A stretch of DNA of 64,000 bases from Caprimulgus europaeus (Eukaryota > Chordata > Aves > Caprimulgiformes > Caprimulgidae): positions 124,745,023-124,809,022 of the forward strand of contig OU015523.1 of the NCBI GenBank assembly GCA_907165065.1, read 5' to 3'. The position numbers and the translations under genes were made by a program. Below the pieces are notes generated by a model. That model did not search any database and was not told the origin of the DNA. It saw only the letters and a program-made list of their open reading frames with translations. Shown here in pieces: positions 47,889 to 58,910 of the stretch. How positions within the stretch are numbered: the first letter of the stretch is position 1; the number at the start of each line of letters is the position of its first letter.

Positions 47889-48625
47889 TTGTCCTGGGCA
47901 ACCCCTTCCAATGCCTCAGAACCCTTTCAGCAAAGAAATTCTTCCTCACATCCCATCTCAACTGCCCTGGCCACAACTGGAGCCCATTTCCTCTGGTCCT
48001 GTCCCTTGCTCCTTGGTTGGACAGACCCACCCCCACCTCTCTGCACCCTCCTCCAAGGGACTTGGACAGAGCCACAAGGTCTCCCCTCAGCCTCCTTCTC
48101 TCCAGGCTCAGCACCCCCAGTTCCCTCAGCCTGAACTCAGCACACTTGTGCTCCAGACCCTTCCCCAGCTCCGTTCCCTTCTCTGGACACGCTCCAGCAC
48201 CTCCAGGTCCTTCTTGGAGTCAGGGGCCCAACAATGAACCCAGCACTCGAGCTGCGGCCTCACCAGTGCCCAGGGCAGGGGGAAGAGAACTTCCCTGCTC
48301 CTACTGGCCACACTGGTGCTGATCCAGGCCAGGATGCCCTTGGCCTTCTTGGCCACCTGGGCACTCTGCTGACTCCTGTTCAGCTGCTGTTGCCCAACAC
48401 CCCCAGGTCCCTCTGTGCCCAGCAGCTCTCCCCCCACTCCTCCCCAAGCCTGGAGCTGCCGGGGGTTGCTGTGACCCAAGGGCAGGACCCAGCACTTGGC
48501 TTTGTTGAACCTCACACAAGAGCCACCGTGACCTCCTGCCACCAACACAAAGCGTGTGCCCCAAATCCAGCCCAGGTGCACCCCAGGGTGCTGCAGCCCG
48601 CTCCCCCCAGCCAAGGAGAAGCCGG
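47889..48625 (-). mobile_element. CR1 LINE fragment lacking its 3' end
   Basis: Minus-oriented; it starts abruptly within the CR1 tail region (CCTGGGCAACCCCTTCCAAT) and extends about 740 bp toward the element's 5' side. Confidence 0.88.
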
Positions 48626-48818
48626 GTGCTGACGCAGGGTGCTGGCACACGCCCTGCTCTCTCCTCCACCACATTTTGCTTCCTTATAAGGCCCCGCTGC
48701 TGCTCTGCGCTCCCCTCTCCACGGCCGAGCTGGAGCTGGCATCGCCGCTTCCAGAGCAAAACAATTCCCCACCCGCCGCCGGGACACCCCCCTGCCCGGC
48801 CTGGGATCCTGCCTTAGC

Positions 48819-48898
48819 ACCCAGCAGTGCTTCCTCCCACCCAGCAGTGCTTCCCCCCACCCAGCAGTGCTTCCTCCCACCCAGCAGTGCTTCCTCCC
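48819..48898. repeat. 20-bp tandem repeat, 4 copies
   Basis: The unit ACCCAGCAGTGCTTCCTCCC occurs at 48819, 48839, 48859 and 48879 with one substitution in the second copy. Confidence 0.95.
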
Positions 48899-49071
48899 AC
48901 CCCTCCTCTGGTGGGTGGTGGGTTTTTTTAACTAGATAAGGTCCAGGTGGTCCTGGAGTGGGAAATGCAGATGGGTTTGGTTTTTTTTTTCCCCCCCAAG
49001 CAGGATTTACCCTACGGAAAGGAGGGTCCTAAATCAGCTCAGCTCTCCTGGAAATCAGGTTTGGAGCAATC

Positions 49072-49186
49072 TAGTGAGGCTTTGAGCAACCTGGTCTAGT
49101 GGAAGGTGTCCCTGCTGATGGCAGGGGGGTTGGAACTGGAGGAGCTTGAAGGTCTCTTCTAACCCAAACCATTCCATGATTCTCTC
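49072..49186 (+). mobile_element. CR1 LINE 3' end
   Basis: Short plus-oriented tail: GAGCAACCTGGTCTAGTGG, GGCAGGGGGGTTGG, CATTCCATGATTCTCT. Confidence 0.88.
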
Positions 49187-50279
49187 CTGACCAAGCAATG
49201 TGGATTTTTTTTATCCCTAGAAGAAGCATTTCTAGCCCCTGCCCAGGGCACAATTCAGAGGCACCTTGGTTGACAGGAGCCTGGTGCAGCAGTCTTCAGC
49301 CTTCAGCTTCTCTCCCCACCTAGGAAACAAGGATGAAGTTCCCTCCATCTGAAATAAAAATAAAGGCTAAAAGAAACCCTATAAAACACACTATTTAGCA
49401 GAATATTAATGAACACACTATTTATCAGAATATTAAATGAATAAACATCCTCTCCCAGCACCTCTCGAGGGTATAATCATGGTTGGAAGGGAGATGCAGC
49501 AGGGAGAGGAGACCTAAAAGATTTCTGTATCTCCAAGATGAGGTTTTAGACCCCAAATCTTGAGCCAAGTGTGAAGTAGGAGACACGCTCCTTGCTCTGA
49601 GAGCCAGCACCTGGCTCAGAGCTGCCACCACCTCCCAGATATTTCACCCCCCACCAAGTGCTGGGTGCCAAACAGTTGACATCTGCTCATGGCAAAAAAT
49701 AAGGAGCCACCTTCTCCCTTTACCAAACAACTCGGGGATCCAACCCCATTCCTCACTCCCACACAGCGCCTGGGGACAATCCAGTCACGCCAAGGGGACA
49801 TCTAAGGACCTGAGGCCCCCCTGGGGCTGGCAGCTCACGGAAAGCAGGAGGTGTGTGTGTGGGGGGGAGTATTAGATCATGATTTTTGGAAGTCTGAGGT
49901 TTGCCTATGTCCTGCTTCTTCAGACATTAAGTCATTTTCCTGAGGAAGTCGCCTATGACGTTGCTCTGGTTATAGAGGGAGTCGGGGTGGAGCAGCGAGC
50001 TCCAGCTTAAGACCACGGTTCGAGGTGAAATACAAGAAGACCAGGACACCACGTTCTGTCACCAAAGAACTCAAAAGGTCAATTCAATACAGATGCTGAT
50101 CGTTTTGAGATGTTCTCACCCACGTTTCAAATGTTCTAAAAATGCTCAGTTTAATGTTTCCAGGCCTGGTTTTGAGGGAAGAACTCTTTGCCCATTTCAC
50201 CAGCGGTGACGTGTCACAGCGACCATCGTAAATCGGGGTGAGGCACGGCAAGGACAAGAGAAAAAAGAAATAATCTGTA

Positions 50280-50285
50280 TTTAAT
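50280..50285 (-). terminator. Candidate POLD3 polyadenylation signal (ATTAAA)
   Basis: TTTAAT on the plus strand reads ATTAAA in the gene direction, about 2.0 kb after the stop. It is one of three such hexamers; no AATAAA was found in this direction between 50000 and 52278. Confidence 0.3.
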
Positions 50286-51122
50286 GAGTTTTGTTACTTG
50301 TCACTACTTTGCAAATTACACCCCCAACTCTACCAGGAAAAACAGAAACATTACAACTTTTTTTTGTTGTTTTCTTTCCTTTCTCTGAATGATTCCATTT
50401 TCTTCTTAAAAATCCCAGCAAGGTTGTTCATTCCTTCCCCATGGACCATGTCACCCAGACATATCCAGAGCATGAAACCTTTTCCAGCTTGTGCAGCAGG
50501 TTCTGGGTTTGGATGTCTGTGAGTAACATCCCAATTCTGCCTTCCCTCATCTTCCCATTATTTTTCCTTTAAGTCCAGAGTTTAAGGTCTTCACGCTTAC
50601 GAGGAGGGTGCTGAGCTATGAGGTGACCCTTGAACATCCCTGCTAGCAGTGATCCATGCCATGAGTAGCTCAACCCACCCAGCCAGGACACAAGCATGGG
50701 GACAAACCTAGAGATGTGGCTGGTTTTAAGTAGATCCTCTCACCTCTGCTGAGGGTACAAGAAGGATGTGACTTCAGTTGAGACAATGGTCAGGTGTGTG
50801 GTTTAATTTCTCTGATCTCCTGGTTGGAACGACTGTGTAAATCCACTCAGTTGGCCCTTTTACTGGCCACAGGGTGGAATATTTTCAGCTGGGTGCTAGA
50901 AGACATTTCTTCCTTGGTTCCATATTCTTCAGACTTTACTTTTCTGTCAACCATAAACACTTTAAAAATCAATAAATACATATATATCCATATGTATGTT
51001 GGCCTAACACCACTCAGAAACAACCACTGATGGCATCGGTTGTCCATTTGGGAGACCCTCACCAGGCCAAGCTTCAGAAATACTCAGCACCCATCCTCTG
51101 GAAAACCTGGCCTTTTATATAA

Positions 51123-51188
51123 ATCTATCAAATTTAGCACTTAGAGATCTATCAAATTTAGCACCTATAGATCTATCAAATTTAGCAC
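51123..51188. repeat. 24-bp tandem repeat, about 3 copies
   Basis: The unit beginning ATCTATCAAATTTAGCAC occurs at 51123, 51147 and 51171, in the probable POLD3 3' UTR. Confidence 0.93.
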
Positions 51189-52278
51189 CAGAAAAAACCC
51201 AGAAGGCATCCAAAACAACGCCTCAATTCCTGATTTCACCTCCAATAACTCGTTCCACGGGACCATTTGCTGGGACACACTTCCTTCAGCAGGCAGATGA
51301 CGAGATGTCCTAGAAAATAACTCTGATTTATGTTTATAAAATAAAATTCAAGCAACCTAAAACCTACAGAGCCAAAAAGCAGAGTGTAATTCATCATGGA
51401 CAACACCAGCAGGTATCTGACTGGGGTTATCAGAAGTGCCCTCTAATCACCCTTCCCTTTGACTCATTAATTTTTTAAGGTTAGAGTTGCTTTCCCAATA
51501 ACAGTGAAGCTTTTCCCCAATTCCACTGGAGCCAATTGTGTGGGAAGCCTCAAAGATGGTTTTTTTTTTGCAAAGACAGAGAATTAACAGTGTCCCAGGT
51601 CTATAATTAGGCATCTGAGCAGATTTACAGAGGATATGTTCAAGGAAGAAAAAAAAGAGTCAGAGAATTTTATATGCATTGCTTTGTCCAAAAAAAGATT
51701 ATGAAAGGCAGAGCAAAAACTATTTACCAGTCTTAGGGGGAAAATTAAGTTCATTTCATTCAGTTAAAGCTAAAGCAGATGTTTGGTATCTGTGTGTATG
51801 CCTGATGAGCTGCTACATCACAGCTTTGAACCAATGTGAATATTTAGATCAATTTGGAGAGTTGGAGGTGTAAAAAGAAGGGAAAAAAAACCAAAACCAA
51901 ACCAAAACACAACTTGACTCCTAATTTAAGCCCATCTACTACTCATGGAACAGGTTTTCAGCACTGAACAGGTGAAAAGCTGTATTAAAAAAATAAAATT
52001 TCATGTGAATAGATTAAGTCTTTCAAGAGTTCCTCTAGGTTTGGCTTCTAACTAAGGATTCCCACACTGCTTGGTGAAGAAGCTGGAAATTATTGCAGGA
52101 ACAAAACTTTTTCTCTGAGACACAATCTAGTCCAGAGGGCTTCCTTACACAGTAAGCAAGAAATCTTACTTAACTGGAGGTTGCATGTTCTCCTCCAACA
52201 CACCAGATTCAGAAAGTCACAACACAAAGAACAACGTTCTCCAGCTGCCAAGAAGAGACCGGGGAGAAAGACCCCAGG

Positions 52279-52487
52279 TCATTTCTTCTGAAAGAATCCC
52301 ATGATGGAAACCTGTTTGTTGGCTCTGTTGGCAGTGGTGGCCCCTTTCTTCAGGTTCTTCTTTTCTTCTTTGGGTTCTTTCTTCACAGGCAGTGCAGGTG
52401 GTTTGTTGTGTGGAGCAGGTGCTTTGGATTTGGTGAAGTCATCTTCGCTATCTGTACAGGATTCGCTCTCGTAAACCTTCTCGGTCA
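52279..52487 (-). CDS. POLD3: POLD3 last coding exon with PCNA-binding PIP box
   Basis: On the minus strand the acceptor TTCTTTCAACCAG precedes TG, which completes a Val codon. Sixty-eight codons and a TGA (52281-52279) follow. In order: TEKVYESESCTDSEDD, nearly invariant in POLD3; a Pro/Ala-rich stretch; VKKEPKEE, where V-K-K-E fits the SUMO consensus; a Lys-rich segment; and QVSIMGFFQKK at the end, a canonical PIP box (Q-x-x-I-x-x-F-F) that binds PCNA in this family. The conserved termini and open frame indicate an intact gene. Confidence 0.97.
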
Positions 52488-52510
52488 CTGGTTGAAAGAA
52501 AAGAAGAACA

Positions 52511-52535
52511 GATGATGATGATGATGATGATGATG
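52511..52535. repeat. (GAT)8 / (ATC)8 microsatellite near POLD3 acceptor
   Basis: Eight GAT triplets on the plus strand, starting 23 bp from the last POLD3 acceptor on the minus strand. Confidence 0.96.
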
Positions 52536-52931
52536 GTTAAGCTTGTGTATCAAAGAGCAGAGACCTCCCCACTGCAAACTTCTCACTGCATTGCTGGCAA
52601 TGAGCATTTTGGGTTCCAGGAGAACGTGTCAGAGACAGGAATTAAGTCCCTTGCTCAAGGTCATGCAGTAGATCATTGGATTCCTACACTGAGTCAAACT
52701 GCCTCCCCTCTTCCTCAAGTGTAAGATGGCAGATTAATGACTCAGGAGCTTTAAAGGTCATCCAGCTCTTTCCAAATGGCTTGGTGTCATCATACACATT
52801 CATTTATATACCTTGAACAGTAGTAGCCCAAGGTTCTCCATTGGGAAGGGTCCTTGAGAGGACACTGACCTCTCCAAACCTATCCAAGTGTTGACCAAGG
52901 GTCAACTGTGCTGAAGGCCTCCACAGCTAAA

Positions 52932-53395
52932 ACACAGAATTCCTGTGGTTGGAAAAGACCTTTAAGATCATCAAGGACAACTGTAAACTGCCAAGTCCAC
53001 CACTAAACCATGTCCCTCAGCACCACATCTACCTGTCTTTTAAATCCCTCTAGGGATGGGGACTCCACCACTGCCCTGGGCAACCCCTTCCAATGCCTCA
53101 GAACCCTTTCAGCAAAGAAATTCTTCCTCACATCCCATCTCAACTGCCCTGGCCACAACTGGAGCCCATTTCCTCTTGTCCTGTCCCTTGCTCCTTGGTT
53201 GAACAGACCCACCCCCACCTCTCTCCACCCTCCTTGCAGGGACTTGGACAGAGCCACAAGGTCTCCCCTCAGCCTCCTTTTCTCCAGGCTCAGCACCCCC
53301 AGTTCCCTCAGCCTGAACTCAGCACACTTGTGCTCCAGACCCTTCCCCAGCTCCGTTGTCCATCTCTGGACACGCTCCAGCACCTCAACACTTCT
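52932..53395 (-). mobile_element. CR1 LINE fragment in POLD3 intron
   Basis: Minus-oriented, so in the sense of POLD3 transcription. Starts near CAGAATTCCTGTGGTTGG and runs to GACACGCTCCAGCACCTC. Confidence 0.9.
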
Positions 53396-53804
53396 CCACC
53401 AGGGACCAGCCTGCAGCCATCAATTAGTCTTGCACAGGCTGTCAAGCAGCTATCAGCAAATGATGACTCTGAACAAGATCAGAACCTGTAGTTTAGCATT
53501 AGATGATGGAACATCGATTTTTATGGCTAAAATTCACAATTCTGACTAGCTCTGATTTCCACAGGGGCCAAAACAATCAGATTGTCCCAAAATCAAAACA
53601 ATCCAGAGATGGACTCAGCCTTCCCTCACCAGCACCACACACATCAGTCAGGGAAGAGTGAAGCAAAGGTAACACATCTCAGAGATGAGAGAAGGAGCAC
53701 CAAACCTTGGGGGCAGCTTCTTTCTGGACAAACAGGGCAAATACAAATACAAAAAATATTTCAAATACAAAAAAATCCCTTTAAAAAAAAAATAAAAGCA
53801 AACC

Positions 53805-53920
53805 CATGACTGAAACCAAGGACTCTGACTGAAATCAAGGACCCTGACTGAAATTATTAAGGCCTCTGACTGAAATTATTAAGGCCTCTGACTGAAATTA
53901 TTAAGGACCCTGACTGAATG
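53805..53920. repeat. Short tandem repeat of about 20-22 bp
   Basis: About five copies built on CTGACTGAAATTATTAAGG and shorter CTGACTGAAATCAAGG variants, in the last POLD3 intron. Confidence 0.92.
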
Positions 53921-54769
53921 GGATTGCCAGCTCACTGCTGTCAGCATCCAGTGATGGAAAGCTCAGGGATATAAACCAATGCTCATGGAAATTAAACTGG
54001 AGTCAGCTCCTCTGATGAAAGCCATGGTTAGAGACTAGTAAATGCTGTTATATCAGCTTTCCCAGCAGAGCTCTGGTCTTCTTCTAGTAAGCCATTTTTC
54101 TTCAGCAACTGTATTCTTTTAAACAGATGTGTAACTTCCTTTCTTCTGGGAAATTGGCTTTCACTTGTATTCATGCATCAAATGAAATAAGGTTTGCTAC
54201 GTAAGCAGAGACAGGGGAAGAGGAATGGTATGAAATCCTGCTCTGCAGCACTAGCAGATCCTCAAACAGGGATTGTAAACCCAAACTAACCTCCCTTTGG
54301 AGGCAACTGGCTTTGCAGTGAGCAGCTTTCACAGACCACCAGCCTCTCACTGAGCTTTGAAGTTATCACCTTGTCAGCCCTGTCAGTAATTGTTGGGAAC
54401 TCAAAGCGTGCACTTAATCCTCTCCAACTGCAAGATAACACAGTTAAAAACAACTTGATTTTATTGAGATCTCAGCTGAACTTAAAAAATTCTGTATTTG
54501 TGGCAGCTCTGGACACACAGATGAGATAGTTACTGATGCTCAGCTCACAGCCAGGCTCGCTGAATCACAGTAATTCAAATTAGATCAGCTCTAACTCAAA
54601 TTTGTAATACAAATTTACCTATAATATATATATTCCACATAGATATTCCAATATACAAAGTCCACACGTGTCCTTTCAAGCTTTGGAAAGTGCAAGTTAG
54701 AAATGCACTGGCTTAAACCTCAGTTAATTCCCCTCTGCTATAGACTGAGGGCAGGCACTCAAATCCCAG

Positions 54770-55355
54770 CATTGCCTGGATTGGAAAAGAGCTTTAAGAT
54801 CTTTGAGGCCAACCATGAACCCAACACTGCCCAGTCCCCACTGACCCATGTCCCTCAGCACTGTGTCTACACGACTCTTCAATCCCTCCAGGGATGGGGA
54901 CTCCACCACTGCCCTGGGCAACCCCTTCCAATGCCTCAGAACCCTTTCAGCAAAGAAATTCTTCCTCACATCCCATCTCAGCTGCCCTGGCCACAACTGG
55001 AGCCCAATTCCTCTTGTCCTGTCCCTTGCTCCTTGGTTGGACAGACCCACCCCCACCTCTCTCCATCCTCCTCCAAGGGACTTGGACAGAGCCACAAGGT
55101 CTCCCCTCAGCCTCCTTTTCTCCAGGCTCAGCACCCCCAGTTCCCTCAGCCGGGAACTCAGCACACTTGTGCTCCAGACCCTTCCCCAGCTCCGTTCCCT
55201 TCTCTGGACACGCTCCAGCACCTCCAGGTCCTTCTTGGACTCAGGGGCCCAACACTGAACCCAGCACTCGAGCTGTGGCCTCACCAGTGCCCAGGGCAGG
55301 GGGAAGAGAACTTCCCTGCTCCTACTGGCCACACTGGTGCTGATCCAGGCCAGGC
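54770..55355 (-). mobile_element. CR1 LINE fragment in POLD3 intron
   Basis: Minus-oriented copy, about 585 bp, of the same subfamily as 52932-53395 and 26441-27005. Confidence 0.92.
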
Positions 55356-56646
55356 AACGTGCTTGAGTCCCAGCTGATGCAGGGTAACATGCCCTGTGCT
55401 GAACTCCACAGATACTCTAATTGCTCAATTTCCCTCTGGGCTAATCCCTGAGTTAGTTTTGCTTTTTGACACCAATTCCTTGGTATTGCAGCTATTGTGA
55501 AAATGATCTCTTAAAATCATGGAGAAATATAAAGCACAGCCTAATCCTAATGCTAGGATTTAATGTTTCTATAATCTAGTCCTTGTTTAAAAATAAATAA
55601 ATAAATGAATAAAAAAGATAGGAGGGACAGGGAAAAAAACTCCTCTATTTCAAAGAATAACAACAATTTACCTTAGTCTGAGAGATCTGCAAGTTATTCA
55701 GCCTTTGAATGGTTAGGCCTGTATGTGGAAAGGGTGGCAAAGGGAGGAGAGGGGAGAAACTGGATAATGACTAGACAGTAAGTTTGTGCAGACTGGTAGA
55801 TTTTTAATACAGAAATCAGTATTTCCTCCCTCCCCAGTTTCTCAGTATCCCAGCTCCATCCTTCCCTCCTTCCTAAGAGGATCTCTCTCCCAAAGGCACA
55901 ACAGGGGCTTGCATTTCCCTTTTCATAAAGGGGTAGTGGATATGAACTGTAAAACCAAAGGTCAGGATTTCACAAGAGATTATTAAATCCCTTGGGGGTG
56001 GGGGAAAAGAGAAAGAAAGGCAAGAAATGCAATCTTCCCAGCCCTGGGATGTTTGGAAAGAGCTGAACAGAAGAAGAACACTCTTTGCTGGAAGCTGAAC
56101 CCAGAACAACCATTACTGTGAGCTCTGGACACAGACCTTGTTCAACTCAACTCCCCAGTTAATGCTTTCTTTTTTTGTTCTATTTTTCTTCCAAGTGTTT
56201 TAATGGTTCTATTTGGGATGGGAGAGCAAAACACCCCATAATACAACTAGCCAAAGGCAGTCAATAACTTTGTGCAAGTCCAATTCTTTGACCAAAAAAA
56301 AAACCCCCAGTCCTTGAGATTTGAGTTCCTAGTGCAGCCAGTTGCTGAGTGTGAGCTTTGTATTTATTTAAGGGAGACACATAAAATTAATAAAAAATAT
56401 AAGATATAACTATACAGGTGCAAACAGACACAAGCTGACTCACATCCAGGCAGCTTCAAAGCTGGGCCAAGCAAGTCTCTATCTATCTGGGCTTATGTGT
56501 GATGATGAAGCTGTGCAACAGCAACAGATCTTCTCCTAGAACTGGCTGAGCTCCCCTGACATCAACTCAGATCTGCAAGGCTGGAGAATGTGAAGCATCC
56601 CATAGAGTGGAGCTGAGAGCAGCACTACAGAAAGCACATTCTGTCC

Positions 56647-56995
56647 AGGGAGAGGGGGGAAAAAGGGGGGGAGGAAGGGGAAAAAAAAGAGGGGGAGGAA
56701 GGGGGGAAAAAAAAAAGAGGGGGAGGAAGGGGGGAAAAAAAAAAGAGGGGGAGGAAGGGGGGAAAAAAAAAGGAGGGGGAGGAAGGGGGAAAAAAAGGAG
56801 GGAGGAAGGGGGAAAAAAAAAGAGGGGGAGGAAGGGGGGAAAAAAAGAGGGGGAGGAAGGGGGAAAAGAAAGAGGGGGGGAGGAAGGGGGAAAAAAAAGG
56901 GGGGGGAGGAAGGGGGACAAAAAAGAGGGGGAGGAAGGGGGAAAAAAAAGGGGGGAGGAAGGGGGAAAAAAAAGGGGGGAGGAAGAGGGAAAAAG
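56647..56995. repeat. 349-bp polypurine tandem array
   Basis: Irregular units of about 20-23 bp (GGGGGAGGAAGGGGG plus a run of A). The only pyrimidine in the tract is a C at 56918. It lies in the last POLD3 intron, so the POLD3 transcript carries the pyrimidine version. Confidence 0.96.
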
Positions 56996-57720
56996 CTCCT
57001 GTAGCTTTACTTCAACATCAGGACACAGAGGAGGAAACAAAGCCCAGTGGTGTCACACAGCTTTCTCCAGGTCACAAGAAGCAGCAGTGTCCAGTCAGGC
57101 TGCAATTCAAAGTACTCTCAGTAGTTCTGTAGAGACTCTCTTCCCCCCTGAAAGCAGGGCCACCCTCACCAGAAACAGAAACCCACTCAAGGATTTAAGT
57201 CCCAACTTATTCCTTATTTATTTGGGATATTTAAAGTTTATATTAACATATAACCAAGCTCTGCTGCACAGCTCTGGATTTATCCCCAAAAGAAAACAAA
57301 ACCAAACTTATCTCAGCCAGAATTTATCCCAAAATCTAGACACCTGTCCTGGTTTTTGCTAGGATAGGGTTAATTTTCTTCTTAGTAGTCAGAAACTCAC
57401 AACACCTCACTGCACCATCTTTAAAAGCTTGGAGTTTTGGAGAGGAGAGCAAATGAAGGAGGTGCTCATGCTGTCACGAGGGGAAGGGAGAAGAACTGCA
57501 AGAAAAATCTGTGAATAATCAAAAAAAGAATAAGAATTCAGCTACAGCTTCAGGAGTCCCTCCCCAGGCCTTCACCAAAGGGCAGTTACCTCAGTGTGGG
57601 AGCATCAGGAATGACAAAGTGATTTTGTGAAACCCTTTCTAAGCCTGGGAGAGCCTGGCCTGGAAAAAAACTCTCCAACAAAGTGAGTTCCACCAAGGTG
57701 TAGGAGACAGCCAGCCTTAC

Positions 57721-57802
57721 CCATGCAGCCTTCTTCTTCATCAATAAACATCTTGGATTTCAGTACACGCTTCCGTTTCCTCTTCCTCCCTCCAAGTGAA
57801 AC
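57721..57802 (-). CDS. POLD3: POLD3 penultimate coding exon: basic NLS-like segment
   Basis: Minus-strand acceptor TGTCCTCCAG, 27 codons plus one base, donor GTAAGG. The peptide begins VSLGGRKRKRKRVLKSK and ends DEEEGCM; the split codon to the last exon restores the Val of GC-x-VTEKVYESES. The run of Lys/Arg followed by VLKSK is diagnostic for POLD3 and resembles a nuclear localisation signal. Confidence 0.95.
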
Positions 57803-58812
57803 CTGGAGGACATTGCAGTATTGTGAGAAATCAAGAGTCAAGGCCTTGTGCACGTGCACAGATCAAAAAAGCAGCAGCTCCAGGAGTGAAATCCAGTCTC
57901 TCCAATTAATCATAGAATCCCAGACTGGTTTGGGTTGGGAAGGACCTTAAAGCTCATCCAGTCCCAACCCCCCTGCCAGCAGCAGGGACACCTTCCACTA
58001 GACCAGGTTGCTCACAGCCTCATCCAACCTGGCCCAGAACACTTCCAGGGATGAAGTGTTCAAGCATGATTAAGCTCAGTATGATTTGATAACTAATTCT
58101 CTTTCCAGGATATCCTAATCTCATTTTTGCTAATGCCATAATTCCCCCCATCCTACCAGGATAAATTTTATAGAGACAAAATACAGCTTAAATGAGACAG
58201 CAAGTTTTCTTGCCTGCCAGCACAGGGGACACATTCCTCTTCTGTATGTGACATTTTAAAGTGTATTTAGTTATGTGGGAAGGTGACACTGGGGTTGTCC
58301 CATCATACTCCCCAAGAACAAGGAAATAATAATGTGTGTAAGATATCAGAACTCCTGTGGTGACAAAAAAACTGCATTTTCAGTAAAACCACATGTATTT
58401 TCTCAGCTCAGAGGTGAATTTCTCACCAATCACAGCTCACCTCCCTTACATAGCAGCTTCCCTGCGATACAAGGTTGTAATATCAAGAGTCTCTGGTTTC
58501 ATTTCTGGCCCTTCCCTGCCTCCTGAGGCCAAGATTTAGAGGGAAGAGTGTTCAAACACGAGCCACAATTCATAGAACCATCAGGAAAAAAAAAAGGAAA
58601 CAGAAAACTGAGCTATGTCAGCAGAAAAAACAGAGTTTAAATAATGGTCTAGAAAATGAATGAACTAGTGAACATGGTGGATTCTTCCAAGCAGGATGGT
58701 GTGATGGACTTGACAGGCAAACAGGACCTCCCTGCTAGCATCAGACAAGTGGTTGGGCAATCCCCATTGAGTTGGATAAAACCAGAAGTTCATCACCTTA
58801 ATATGTTCTTAC
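57803..58812 (-). other. POLD3 intron
   Basis: A 1,010-bp phase 0 intron with donor GTAAGA (58812-58807). It contains a minus-strand CR1 tail fragment at 57908-58052, about 105 bp from the acceptor. No other feature was recognised. Confidence 0.85.
57908..58052 (-). mobile_element. CR1 LINE 3' end in POLD3 intron
   Basis: Minus-oriented tail starting AATCATAGAATCCCAGACTG; it ends at the TTCCAGGGA block. Confidence 0.9.
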
Positions 58813-58910
58813 CTCTGTGGATGGAGGCTCCAGTTCAGTTTTCAGAGCAGGTGCAGGAGGTGGAGATGGAACTTTCTCTTCCTCAGGTGTGGGAGACAGG
58901 AGGACATCTG
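58813..58910 (-). CDS. POLD3: POLD3 coding exon: Pro/Glu-rich linker
   Basis: Minus-strand exon of 32 full codons, DVLLSPTPEEEKVPSPPPA and onward to ELEPPSTE, ending with donor GTAAGA. The Pro/Ser/Glu-rich composition and the K-T-E-[LP]-E-P-P motif before the KRKRKRV exon match the low-complexity linker of vertebrate POLD3. The acceptor reads TAGCAG, a NAGNAG tandem; using the second AG would start the exon at 58907 and change one codon. Both choices keep the frame. Confidence 0.9.

Larger units (their letters stand above)
28176..50260. other. Intergenic interval between convergent CHRDL2 and POLD3
   Basis: About 22 kb with no recognisable gene. It contains many CR1 fragments (listed separately), a minisatellite at 43513-45180, AAT and TTC microsatellites at 45532-45880, a 20-bp repeat at 48819-48898, and GC-rich patches near 31870-32030 and 48640-48810. 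Long open frames here all fall in repeats. Stretches 35570-38200, 40000-41600 and 42730-43390 look like unique noncoding sequence. Confidence 0.75.
50261..52278 (-). other. POLD3: Probable POLD3 3' UTR
   Basis: About 2 kb of A/T-rich sequence free of CR1 elements downstream of the POLD3 stop. The only candidate signals are ATTAAA variants read on the minus strand at 50807-50802, 50285-50280 and 50155-50150. A 24-bp tandem repeat lies at 51123-51188. The true end is unresolved. Confidence 0.45.
52488..57720 (-). other. Last POLD3 intron
   Basis: A 5.23-kb phase 1 intron. The donor, on the minus strand, is GTAAGG (57720-57715) and the acceptor is CAG at 52490-52488. It contains an (ATC)8 tract just upstream of the acceptor (52511-52535), CR1 fragments at 52932-53395 and 54770-55355, a short tandem repeat at 53805-53920 and a 349-bp purine tract at 56647-56995. 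Confidence 0.85.

Noticed and set aside
56567-57362. A 251-codon plus-strand frame rich in Gly, Lys and Glu, and a Pro/Phe/Ser-rich minus-strand frame
   Set aside because: Both arise from the polypurine array. The frame continues past the array only by chance and crosses intronic sequence.
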